From Kutzneria sp. CA-103260 (GTDB lineage Bacteria; Actinomycetota; Actinomycetes; Mycobacteriales; Pseudonocardiaceae), in contig NZ_CP073318.1 of the NCBI RefSeq assembly GCF_018263855.1, positions 2,232,001 to 2,296,000 on the forward strand: DNA of 64,000 nucleotides, in the 5' to 3' direction. Below the pieces are notes generated by a model, which made no database searches, was not told the origin of the DNA, and saw nothing but the letters and a program-made list of their open reading frames with translations. Of the stretch, positions 27,501-35,592 are shown in pieces; position 1 is the first letter of the stretch; each line of letters opens with the position of its first letter. The position numbers and the translations under genes are program-made.

Positions 27501-29455
27501 TGCACGCCAGCGGCACGCTGACCGCCGCGTCGGTGCCGGCCGACCACCTGGACACGTGGCCACCAGCTGGTACCCCGCTCGACCTCTCGCGCTACTACGA
27601 CGAGTTGGCCGCCCGTGGGCTGGAGTACGGCCCCGACTTCCAAGGCCTGCGCGCCGCTTGGCGTGACGGCGACACCTTGTGGGCCGAGGTGTCGCTGCCC
27701 GAGCAGGACGGTCCGTACCTGCTGCACCCGGCGCTGTTCGACGCCGCCATCCACGCGTCCATTATGGACAGTGAAGAGAACCGCCTGCCCTTCGTGTGGG
27801 AAGGCGTGGCGGTCCACGCCGTCGGCGCGAGCGCGCTCCGGGTGCGGATCCGGATCTCCGCCGACGGCGACCTCTCATTGCTGCTCGCCGACGAGTCCGG
27901 CGCGCCGGTCGCCTCCGTGGACCGCCTCGCGTCCCGGCCCGTGGGCACGGCCCTGACCCGAGCCGTGGGCACGCTGTTCCGGCTGGACTGGATCCCGGTG
28001 GAGGCGACCGCGACGGAGGTTCCCGTGTGCCGGCCCACCTCGGTGGCCGACGCGCTGTCGGACGTCCAGCGCTGGCTGGCGAAGGAAGGTCCGCTGGCGG
28101 TCGTCACCCGGAACGCGGTCACGGTCGACGGGACCGCGCCGAATCCGGACGCCGCTGCGATCTGGGGCCTGGTCCGGTCCGCCCAGTCCGAGCACCCCGG
28201 CCGGTTCCTGTTGGTGGACACCGACGGCGAGGCATTGACGACCGAAGGCGAGCCGCAGTTGGCCGTGCGCGGCGGTCAGGCCTTCGCGCCTCGGCTGGCC
28301 CGCACCGAGGCGACCGGGAGTGCCCGATCCCTCAACGGAACCGTGCTGGTCACCGGGGCCAGCGGCACCGTCGGTGGCCTGGTCGCGCGGCACCTGGTCG
28401 CCGAGCATGGAGTGCGGCACTTGTTGCTGCTCAGCCGCCGCGGCGAAGTTCCCGAGCTGGCAGCCGATCTCGCCGCACAGGGCGCACACGTCACGGCGCT
28501 GGCCTGCGATGTGGGCGATCGCGACGCGCTTTCCGCCGCGCTGGCCTCGATTCCGGCCGCGCATCCGCTCACCGGTGTGTTCCACGCCGCCGGCGTGCTG
28601 GACGACGGCCTGGTCGACTCCCTGACCCCGGAGCGCCTGAACCGGGTGTGGCGGGCCAAGGCCGACGGCGCTCGCCACCTGCACGAGCTGACCGGGGACG
28701 CCGAGCTCGCCGAGTTCGTGCTGTTCTCCTCGGCCGCCGGCGTGCTGGGCAACGCCGGACAGGGAAACTACGCCGCCGCCAACACCTACCTGGATGCCCT
28801 GGCCTCCGTGCGCCGCAGCGAGGGCCTGCCGGCCCGGTCCCTGGCCTGGGGCCTGTGGGCCGACCGCAGCGAGATCATGACCGAGGACGCGTACGACCGC
28901 ACCGTACGACGCGGGGTGCGCCCGATGGCCGCCGCCGACGCGCTCGCCCTGCTGGACGCGGCGCTGCGGACCGACGAGCCGCTGCTGCTGCCGATGGACG
29001 TCGACCTGGCCGTGCTGCGGGACATGGACGATCTGCCGCGGCTGTGGCGGGGCCTGCTGCCGATGCGGACCTATCGGCCCACGGCCCAGGTCGTGACCCG
29101 GTCGCTGGCCGATGTGCCGGCTGGGGAACGGGTTGCTGTGCTGACTGATCTGGTGCTCGGGCACACCGCGAAGGTTCTCGGCCGCGATGACCGGGTCGAC
29201 ATCGACCGGCCGTTCCGCGACCTGGGCTTCGATTCGCTGAGTGCGGTGGAGCTGCGCAACCGCGTCAACGCCGCGACCGGCGTGCGGTTGTCGGCGACGG
29301 CGGTGTTCAGCCATCCGACGCCGCGGGCGTTGGTGGCCAAGCTGATGGACGACCTGTTCCCCGCGGACGCCGCGCCGGAGGCCGAGGACGGGCCGCTGGA
29401 CGTCGACGCGCTCGACGTCGACAGCCTCGTGGCGCACGCCCTGCGCGACGCCTGA
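24584..29455 (+). CDS. Type I PKS module 5: KS-AT-DH-KR-ACP
   Basis: 1623 residues, starting ATG 24584 just 6 nt after the preceding stop. N-terminal docking coil (ADENKLREYLKLVTADL), KS (~31-450, Cys ~182), AT (~532-830), DH (~881-1115; HAVSGTVLLPG and DAAIH intact, YGPDF present), KR (~1249-1492; LDD B type, Ser and NYAAAN Tyr present), ACP (~1512-1588, GFDS). The AT has GHSQGE, typical of branched extenders, but FASH where YASH (methylmalonyl) or HAFH (malonyl) is expected, so methylmalonyl, ethylmalonyl or a relaxed choice are all open. Its N-terminal docking type matches PKS proteins 2 and 3, while its C-terminal tail (DVDALDVDSLVAHAL) belongs to the second type shared with the next proteins. 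Introduces the C6=C7 alkene. Confidence 0.92.
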   Translation: MADENKLREYLKLVTADLSRARARVRELEGEPVAIVGMACRFPGGVHGPDQLWDLVDEGRDAIGPFPVERGWPEDGHGGFLDGVAEFDADFFGISPREARTMDPQQRLVLESAWEALEHAGIGPSSLRGSRTGVYVGAYYQGYDGLADHAEELIIGNASSVISGRVSYALGLEGPSLTVDTACSSSLVALHSAVTALHRGECTLALAGGVSVMASPSVFVEIARQQGLAADGRCKAFAAAADGTGFAEGVALLVLQRLSEAQAAGRRVLAVVRGTAVNSDGASNGLTAPNGLSQQRVIRQALAAARLSTSDVDLVEAHGTGTTLGDPIEAQAIIATYGQDRETPVRLGSLKSNIGHTQAAAGVGGVIKLVQALRHGRMPRTLHVDEPTPHVNWSAGAVDLLTDAADWPVSPDRPRRAAVSSFGVSGTNAHVILEEPPAAAETTVADAPEVLPWLVSGKGEQGLRAQARVLLDVPGAPAAIGHALAMTRSAITHRAVVLGADRDELTEGLASLADGEPLPQVVTGVVGQPGQVAFVFPGQGTQWVGMGRELLASSPVFAARLAECEQALKSFVDWSVTDVLGDQDALADVEVLQPVLWAVMVSLAEVWRAYGVQPAAVVGHSQGEIAAAVVAGALSLEDGARVICLRSRIAARSLPRQGGMVAVTLPAERVRDRWHIAAVNGPSSCVVSGRDEELDALVAEFPDNTRRVAAAFASHSPHMEAIRDELLAAFEPLRPQGGTVSFMSTVTGRIMPGTELDAEYWYRNVRETVRLDLAVTALAEQGFGTFIEVSGHPVLSASLQDLVDNGIVLATLRRDDGGPRRVLRALGEAHVRGVAVDWTPALGVVSGPAVELPTYAFQRQRYWLDPVGGALTSIDLAGGDTLFTAEVSLAAQPWLAGHAVSGTVLLPGVAFVEMAVRAGDEVGAPRVEELTLHQPLVIPAHHAVPVQVLVGAADGDRRSVTIHSRSGADEWSLHASGTLTAASVPADHLDTWPPAGTPLDLSRYYDELAARGLEYGPDFQGLRAAWRDGDTLWAEVSLPEQDGPYLLHPALFDAAIHASIMDSEENRLPFVWEGVAVHAVGASALRVRIRISADGDLSLLLADESGAPVASVDRLASRPVGTALTRAVGTLFRLDWIPVEATATEVPVCRPTSVADALSDVQRWLAKEGPLAVVTRNAVTVDGTAPNPDAAAIWGLVRSAQSEHPGRFLLVDTDGEALTTEGEPQLAVRGGQAFAPRLARTEATGSARSLNGTVLVTGASGTVGGLVARHLVAEHGVRHLLLLSRRGEVPELAADLAAQGAHVTALACDVGDRDALSAALASIPAAHPLTGVFHAAGVLDDGLVDSLTPERLNRVWRAKADGARHLHELTGDAELAEFVLFSSAAGVLGNAGQGNYAAANTYLDALASVRRSEGLPARSLAWGLWADRSEIMTEDAYDRTVRRGVRPMAAADALALLDAALRTDEPLLLPMDVDLAVLRDMDDLPRLWRGLLPMRTYRPTAQVVTRSLADVPAGERVAVLTDLVLGHTAKVLGRDDRVDIDRPFRDLGFDSLSAVELRNRVNAATGVRLSATAVFSHPTPRALVAKLMDDLFPADAAPEAEDGPLDVDALDVDSLVAHALRDA
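25051..25067. repeat. 17-bp palindrome inside KS5
   Basis: TAACGCTT-C-AAGCGTTA, an 8-bp perfect inverted repeat in the KS coding sequence, unusually A/T-rich for its surroundings and using rarely chosen codons. The KS of module 3 has a partly similar patch at the homologous position (around 17840-17860). It may be coincidental. Confidence 0.35.
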
Positions 29456-29478
29456 TCCCCTACACACCAGGAGCTTTC

Positions 29479-30669
29479 GTGACCGAGGTGCGCGACTACC
29501 CGTTCAGCCCGGCCTGCCGGCTGGACATGGACCCGACCTACGCCGTGCTGCGCGAGCACGAGCCGATCACCCGGGTGCGCATGCCCTACGGCGGCACGGC
29601 CTGGCTGGTCACCCGCTACGACGACATCAAGGCCGCGCTGGTCGACCAGCGGCTGAGCCGGACCGCCGCGGTCGGCCGGGACGTGCCGCGCAGCCGGCCC
29701 GAGCCGGAGTCGCCGATCTCACTGCTCACCGCCGACCCGCCGGAGCACACCCGGCTGCGCCGGCTGGCCACCCAGGCCTTCAACGCCCGCCAGATCGACC
29801 GCCTGGCCGGCAAGGTCGAGCAGGTCGTCGAACGGCTGCTGGACGACATGGAAGTCCAGGGCTCGCCCGGCGACCTGGCCGCCGCGCTGTCGTGGCCGAT
29901 GCCGACCCAGGTCATCTGCGAGATGCTGGGCGTGCCCTACAAGGACTCCGACCGCATCCGGCACTGGGTCACCACTCTCATCGGCATGAACGGCGAGATC
30001 GCCGCCATCCAGCGGGCTCGCACCGAATTGTGGGGCTACTTCAAGGAACTGGTCACACGGCGCGAGGCCGAGCCGGCGGAGGACCTGATCACCCGGCTGA
30101 TCCAGGCCCGCGACGAGGAAGGCCGGCTGGACGAGGTCGAGCTGATCTCCTTCGGCATCGCGCTGCTGATCGCCGGCTATGAGACGACCGCCAACGCCAT
30201 CGGCAACTTCGTGTTCCACCTGCTGGCCAACCGGGAGCTGTGGGAGCGGCTGCTGGCTGAGCCGGACATCCTGCCGTCGGCGGTGGAAGAGCTGCTGCGT
30301 ACGCTGCCCATCGCCGCCACCGGGCTGTTCACCCGCATTGCCACCGAGGATTTCCGGCTCGGCGACGTCACCATCCGCGCGGGCGACGCGGTGGTGTTGC
30401 AGCCCACCTCCGGCAACCGGGACGCGTCGGTGTTCGACCGGCCCGACGAGGTCGACTTCGACCGCATGCCCAATCCGCACATCGCTTTCGGCCACGGCAC
30501 GCACTTCTGCCTCGGCGCCCACCTGGCCCGGCTGGAGCTGCGCACCGTGCTGACCGTGCTGCCGCGCCGTTTCCCCGATCTGCGGCTGGCCGTGCCGGCC
30601 GACGAAGTGCCGTGGCGCAAGGGCCAGTTGGTGCGCGGCGTCGAGTCGCTGCCGGTCGTGTGGGGCTGA
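29479..30669 (+). CDS. Cytochrome P450
   Basis: Second P450, 396 residues, with a textbook haem motif FGHGTHFCLG near 335, I-helix AGYETT near 234 and ExxR in EELLR. Overall features resemble the CYP107/CYP105-type macrolide hydroxylases, so hydroxylation or epoxidation of the released polyketide is likely, but the substrate position is unknown. GTG 29479 is preceded by CAGGAG about 7 nt upstream. It lies between PKS proteins 4 and 5 with a 23-nt gap on the left and 21 nt on the right, longer than the overlaps elsewhere in the cluster, so it may be translated somewhat independently while sharing the transcript. Confidence 0.9.
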   Translation: MTEVRDYPFSPACRLDMDPTYAVLREHEPITRVRMPYGGTAWLVTRYDDIKAALVDQRLSRTAAVGRDVPRSRPEPESPISLLTADPPEHTRLRRLATQAFNARQIDRLAGKVEQVVERLLDDMEVQGSPGDLAAALSWPMPTQVICEMLGVPYKDSDRIRHWVTTLIGMNGEIAAIQRARTELWGYFKELVTRREAEPAEDLITRLIQARDEEGRLDEVELISFGIALLIAGYETTANAIGNFVFHLLANRELWERLLAEPDILPSAVEELLRTLPIAATGLFTRIATEDFRLGDVTIRAGDAVVLQPTSGNRDASVFDRPDEVDFDRMPNPHIAFGHGTHFCLGAHLARLELRTVLTVLPRRFPDLRLAVPADEVPWRKGQLVRGVESLPVVWG

Positions 30670-30690
30670 GAACCGAAGGGTGTGGTTGTG

Positions 30691-33600
30691 GTGAGCGATG
30701 CCGACGAGCGGCTGGTGCGGGCCCTGCGCGCGTCCGTCAAGGAGAACGAGCGCCTGAAGGCCGACCTGGCCCGGGCCGGCGGGGCGCGGGAGCCGATCGC
30801 CATCGTGGCGGCGAGCTGCCGGCTGCCCGGCGGCGTCGAGTCGCCGGAGGACCTGTGGGACCGGGTCGCCGCCGGGCAGGACGTGCTGTCCGACTTCCCG
30901 GCCGACCGGGGCTGGGGCAGCATCACCGGCAAGGGGCACTTCGTTGACGGCCTGGCCGGCTTCGACGCGACCCTGTTCGGCATCTCACCCCGTGAAGCCC
31001 GCACGATGGACCCGCAGCAGCGGCTGGTCCTGGAGACCACCTGGCAGCTGTTCGAACGCGCCGGGCTGGCCCCGTTCTCGTTGCGTGGCAGCAAGACCGG
31101 CGTGTTCATCGGCTCCGGGGCCGCGGACTACACGGCCCTGCTCGACGGCAACCCGGTCGACTCCGCCGGCTTTCTGATCACCTCCACGTCCTCCAGCGTG
31201 GTGTCCGGGCGCGTGGCGTACACCTTCGGTCTGCACGGGCCGGCCGTCACCGTGGACACGGTGTGCTCGTCCTCGCTGGTGGCGCTGCACCTGGCGTGTG
31301 CTTCGTTGCGGCGCAAGGAATGCTCGCTCGCGGTGGTGGGCGGGGTGAGCGCGCTGGCGACGCCCCGGGTGATCACCGAGTTCGCCCACCTCGGCGGGTT
31401 GGCCCACGACGGCCGGTGCAAGGCATTCTCCGACGACGCCGACGGCACCGGCTGGGGTGAGGGCTGTGCGGTGGTGTTGGTGGAGCGCCTGTCGGATGCT
31501 CGACGGCTGGGGCATCCGGTGTTGGCGGTGGTCGCCGGTTCGGCGGTGAACCAGGACGGCGCTTCCAACGGCATGGCCGCGCCCAGCGGCCCGGCGCAGG
31601 AGCGGGTGATCGGGCAGGCGTTGGCCGATGCTGGGCTTCATCCGTCTGATGTGGACGTTGTGGAGGCGCATGGCACGGGGACGGCACTGGGCGATCCGAT
31701 CGAGGCGGAGGCGTTGCTGGCCGCCTATGGGCAGGATCGGGTCGAGCCGTTGTGGTTGGGGTCGGCGAAGTCCAATTTTGGTCACACACAGTCGGCTGCG
31801 GGGCTGGTTGGTGTGATCAAGATGGTGGAGTCGCTGCGTCGCCGGGAGTTGGCGGCGACGTTGCATGTTAATGAGCCTTCGTCTCATGTGGACTGGTCGG
31901 CTGGTGCGGTCCGGTTGTTGACGGAGGGACGGTCGTGGCCTGAGGCGGACCGGCCGCGGCGGGCTGGGGTGTCGGCGTTCGGGATGAGCGGCACGAACGC
32001 GCACGTGATCATCGAGGAGGTGCCGAGCTCCCGCGAGGTCGCGCCGGATCCGAGCGACCTCGTCCCGCCCGTCGCGGGCGGAGAAAGCGCGGTGCCGTGG
32101 GTGCTGTCGGCCCGCACTCCGGAGGCGCTGCGGGCTCAGGCGGCGAAGCTGGCCGATGTCAAGGACAACCCGGTCGATGTCGGCTTCTCGCTCGCGACCA
32201 CCCGTTCTCACCTCGAATACCGGGCCGTGGTCGTCGGCCGGGACCATGACGACTTCCGCGCCCGGTTGGCCGCTGTTGCCAGCACCGAGCCGGCGGGGTC
32301 GCCGTCACTGCTGGCCGTGCAGTTCACTGGTCAGGGCGCACAACGCGCCGGCATGGGACGTGAGCTGCATCAACGGTTCCCGGTCTTCGCCGCCGCGTAC
32401 GACGAGGTCGCCACCAAGTTGGGCGGTCTCGATGCGGACGTGGACCTCGACCAGACCGGCAACGCTCAGCCGGCCTTGTTCGCGCTGGAAGTCGCGCTGT
32501 ACCGACTGATCGAGTCCTGGGGCGTCCGCCCGACCCACCTGATCGGCCACTCCATCGGCGAGGTCGCCGCCGCGCACGTCGCCGGCGTGCTGGACCTGCC
32601 CGACGCGTGCCGTCTGGTGCGGGCCCGGGCCCGGCTGATGCAGGCGCTGCCGGCCGGCGGCGCGATGGTGTCGTTGCGGGGCGGCGAGGACGAGGTCACG
32701 CCATTGCTGACACCGGGCGTGGAGATCGCCGCCGTGAACGGTCCGTCCACCGTAGTCATCGCCGGCACGGAAGACGCCGTGCTGGCCGTTGCCGACCGCT
32801 TCCCGGGCAAGGCGGGGCGGCTCACCGTCAGCCACGCCTTCCACTCGCCGCTGATGGACCCGATGCTCGACGAGTTCCGCGCCGAGATCGCCGGACTCAC
32901 GTTCCGCCCGCCGACCGTCCCGATCATCGCCGACGGCGACGTCACCACGGCCGAGTACTGGGTGACCCAGGTGCGCCGGCCGGTGCGGTACGCCGACGGC
33001 GTCCGCCGGCTCGGCGAGCTCGGCGTTCGTCACTTCCTCGAACTGGGCCCCGACGCGGTGCTGTCCGCGCTGGCCGATGGGTCGCTGCCGGAGGGCACGT
33101 TCGTGCCGGCGCTGCGCAGGGACCGGCCGGAGGCGGAGACGCTGCTGGCCGCGATCGGCCGCCTGCACGTCGCCGGCTTCGACATCGACTGGACGCCGGT
33201 TTTCCCCGGTGGGCAGCGGGTTTCGCTGCCCACCTACGCGTTCCAGCGCGAGCGGCACTGGCTGGGGCCGCAGGGCGGCAAGCTGGAGGTCACCGAGCTG
33301 GCCGGAGGTAACGGCACACTCGTTACCACGAAGCTGTCCCTGGCCGCGCAGCCCTGGCTGGCCGGGCACGTCGTGCAGGGCGCGGTCCTGGTGCCGGGCG
33401 TGGTCCTTGTCGAACTGGTCGTGCGGGCCGGCGACAGCTACTCCCGCATCGAGGAATTGACCCTGCACAACCCGTTGGTGCTGAACGAGAACGACACCGC
33501 CGAGGTGCAGCTGTTCCTCGGTCCGGTCGAGAGCGACCGACGGCCGGTCACCATCCACGCCCGCACAGCCGACGGGGAGTGGCTGCAACACGCCAGCGGC

Positions 33601-35586
33601 ACGGTGACGATCGAGCGCGCGGCCGAGACGGGCCTGGCCGACTGGCCGCCGCGCGACGCGGAACCCCTTGACCTCACTGGCTTCTACGAGCGGCTGACCG
33701 ATCTCGGCTTCCACTACGGGGCCGACTTCCAGGGCCTGCGGTCCGCCTGGCGGGCCGGCTCCACACTGTGGGCCGAGGTCAGCCTGCCCGAGCCGGACGG
33801 GCCGTACCTGCTGCACCCGCCGCTGTTCGACTCGGCGATCCAGGTCGCGTTCGCCGGCGCGAGCGAGAGCCGCCTGCCGTTCTCGTGGGAAGGCGTGTCC
33901 ATCCATGCAGTGGGCGCCAGCAAACTGCGGGTCCGGGTCGACGTGGACGAGTCGGGCGACTTCTCGGTGCTGCTGGCCGACGACAGCGGGGCGGCCGTGG
34001 CCTCGGTGGACCGCCTCGTGACGCGGCCGGTGTCGGCCGGCGCGCTGGATGCGGACGGCGCCAAACTCCTGCACCTGGAGTGGATCAGCGCGACGCTGGA
34101 CGAGGTCGCCACCGGGTTCGGCACGGCGTGCCCGGCGGACGTGACCGAGGCGTTGGCCGTGGTGCAGGCGGAGTTGGCCGAGCCGGAGCGGACGCTCGTC
34201 ATTCTCACGACCGGCGCGGTCTCGGTGGACGGGACACACGCGCCCAACCCGGAGGCGGCGGCGATCTGGGGCCTGGTCCGGTCGGCCCAGGCCGAGCACC
34301 CGGGCCGCTTCGTGCTGGCCGACATCACCGACGACGCGATTCCCGTCCTGCCGTCCGCGGTGGGCACCGGGGAGCCGCAGTTCGCGATCCGTGCCGGCGA
34401 GGTCTTCGTGCCCCGGATCGGGCGGCGCGGCGGGGCGCGGACCGACCGGCGGCTGGACACCGACGGCACAGTGTTGATCACCGGGGCCAGCGGCACCATC
34501 GCCGGCCTGGTCGCGCGACACCTGGTCGCCGAGCACGGCGTGCGACACCTCCTGCTGCTCAGCCGCCGGGGCGAAATCCCCGAGCTGGCAGCCGAGCTGG
34601 CCGCGCAGGGCGCGCATGTCACCACTGCCGCCTGCGATGTCGCCGACCGGGACGCGCTCGCCCGCGTGCTGGCGGACGTGCCGGCCGAGCATCCGCTGAC
34701 CGCGGTGTTCCACACTGCCGGCGTCCTGGACGACGGCCTGGTGGACGCGCTCACCCCGAGCCGGCTGAGCACGGTCTGGCGGCCGAAGGCCGACGGCGCC
34801 CGCAACCTGCACGAGCTGACCGGGCACGCCGAGCTCGCCGCGTTCGTGCTGTTCTCCTCGGCCGCCGGTGTCGTGGGCAGCGCCGGCCAGGCCAACTACG
34901 CCGCGGCGAACGCCTACCTCGACGCCTTCGCCGCCTGGCGTCACGCCCAGGGGCTGCCCGCCGTGTCGCTGGCGTGGGGCATGTGGGCCGAGCTCAGCGC
35001 CATGACCAAGGGGCACGCGGAGCGCATGTCCCGCCGGGGTGTGCGGCCGCTGTCGACCCGACGGGCGCTGGCGATGCTGGACGCCGCGCTTCGCCGGGAC
35101 GAGGCGCTGCTGCTGCCGATCGACGTGGACGAGCAGGAGCTGCGGGCGATGGACGACCTGCCGCACCTGTGGCGTGGCCTGGTCGGCACCCGGACACAGC
35201 GTCGGGCCGCCCGCTCGATCACGCTGTCGCTGGCGGATGTGCCGGTGGCCGAACGGGAAACGATGCTGACCGACCTCGTGCGTACCGAGGTCGCCGCGGT
35301 GCTCGGCCACGGCTCGGCGGCCCAGGTGGAGCTCGACCGGCCGTTCCGCGACCTGGGCTTCGACTCGCTGAGCGCGGTCGAGCTGCGCAACCGGATCAAC
35401 GCCACCACTGGCGTGCGGCTGTCGGCGACCGCCGTGTTCAGCCATCCGACACCGCGGGCGCTGGTGGCCAAGCTGCTGGACGACCTGTTCCCCGCGCCGG
35501 TCGACGACGATCTGGACGTCGACGACCTCGATCTGGACAGCTTGGTGGCCCGCGCGCTGCGTGGCCCCGAGGCCCGGAAGGTGTGA
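30691..35586 (+). CDS. Type I PKS module 6: KS-AT-DH-KR-ACP
   Basis: 1631 residues. GTG 30691 is chosen because GAAGGG lies about 10 nt upstream and the resulting N-terminus aligns with that of the next PKS; GTG at 30688 or 30682 is possible. Docking coil ([18 protein letters not shown]), KS (~34-445; the active-site stretch is TVDTVCSSS, Val where Ala is usual), a palindrome-encoded linker (~448-464), AT (~543-840, GHSIGE, HAFH: malonyl), DH (~873-1115; [11 protein letters not shown] and DSAIQ present, but YGADF replaces YGPxF), KR (~1260-1500, LDD B type) and ACP (~1526-1600, GFDS). C-terminal tail [17 protein letters not shown]. Introduces the C4=C5 alkene. Its KS (SCRLPGG) belongs with KS7 rather than with KS2-5 (ACRYPGG or ACRFPGG). 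Confidence 0.92.
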   Translation: MSDADERLVRALRASVKENERLKADLARAGGAREPIAIVAASCRLPGGVESPEDLWDRVAAGQDVLSDFPADRGWGSITGKGHFVDGLAGFDATLFGISPREARTMDPQQRLVLETTWQLFERAGLAPFSLRGSKTGVFIGSGAADYTALLDGNPVDSAGFLITSTSSSVVSGRVAYTFGLHGPAVTVDTVCSSSLVALHLACASLRRKECSLAVVGGVSALATPRVITEFAHLGGLAHDGRCKAFSDDADGTGWGEGCAVVLVERLSDARRLGHPVLAVVAGSAVNQDGASNGMAAPSGPAQERVIGQALADAGLHPSDVDVVEAHGTGTALGDPIEAEALLAAYGQDRVEPLWLGSAKSNFGHTQSAAGLVGVIKMVESLRRRELAATLHVNEPSSHVDWSAGAVRLLTEGRSWPEADRPRRAGVSAFGMSGTNAHVIIEEVPSSREVAPDPSDLVPPVAGGESAVPWVLSARTPEALRAQAAKLADVKDNPVDVGFSLATTRSHLEYRAVVVGRDHDDFRARLAAVASTEPAGSPSLLAVQFTGQGAQRAGMGRELHQRFPVFAAAYDEVATKLGGLDADVDLDQTGNAQPALFALEVALYRLIESWGVRPTHLIGHSIGEVAAAHVAGVLDLPDACRLVRARARLMQALPAGGAMVSLRGGEDEVTPLLTPGVEIAAVNGPSTVVIAGTEDAVLAVADRFPGKAGRLTVSHAFHSPLMDPMLDEFRAEIAGLTFRPPTVPIIADGDVTTAEYWVTQVRRPVRYADGVRRLGELGVRHFLELGPDAVLSALADGSLPEGTFVPALRRDRPEAETLLAAIGRLHVAGFDIDWTPVFPGGQRVSLPTYAFQRERHWLGPQGGKLEVTELAGGNGTLVTTKLSLAAQPWLAGHVVQGAVLVPGVVLVELVVRAGDSYSRIEELTLHNPLVLNENDTAEVQLFLGPVESDRRPVTIHARTADGEWLQHASGTVTIERAAETGLADWPPRDAEPLDLTGFYERLTDLGFHYGADFQGLRSAWRAGSTLWAEVSLPEPDGPYLLHPPLFDSAIQVAFAGASESRLPFSWEGVSIHAVGASKLRVRVDVDESGDFSVLLADDSGAAVASVDRLVTRPVSAGALDADGAKLLHLEWISATLDEVATGFGTACPADVTEALAVVQAELAEPERTLVILTTGAVSVDGTHAPNPEAAAIWGLVRSAQAEHPGRFVLADITDDAIPVLPSAVGTGEPQFAIRAGEVFVPRIGRRGGARTDRRLDTDGTVLITGASGTIAGLVARHLVAEHGVRHLLLLSRRGEIPELAAELAAQGAHVTTAACDVADRDALARVLADVPAEHPLTAVFHTAGVLDDGLVDALTPSRLSTVWRPKADGARNLHELTGHAELAAFVLFSSAAGVVGSAGQANYAAANAYLDAFAAWRHAQGLPAVSLAWGMWAELSAMTKGHAERMSRRGVRPLSTRRALAMLDAALRRDEALLLPIDVDEQELRAMDDLPHLWRGLVGTRTQRRAARSITLSLADVPVAERETMLTDLVRTEVAAVLGHGSAAQVELDRPFRDLGFDSLSAVELRNRINATTGVRLSATAVFSHPTPRALVAKLLDDLFPAPVDDDLDVDDLDLDSLVARALRGPEARKV
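31693..31833 (+). repeat. 141-bp exact repeat in KS6 (copy 1)
   Basis: Base-for-base identical to 36637-36777 in KS7, within a longer region of high similarity. Codon use here (TTG, GGT, AAT, TTT) is less GC-rich than in adjacent KS DNA, which fits recent gene conversion between the two genes. Confidence 0.85.
32034..32081. repeat. In-frame palindromic element in KS6-AT6 linker
   Basis: Outer inverted repeat CGAGGTCGC (32034-32042) / GCGACCTCG (32054-32062) around CGGATCCG (32045-32052), followed by a second perfect hairpin CCGCCCG-TCG-CGGGCGG (32065-32081). It is translated as part of the KS-AT linker. The homologous linker of the next PKS carries the same architecture with a larger central loop and a covarying second hairpin. 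Confidence 0.65.
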
Positions 35587-35592
35587 TCCGTC

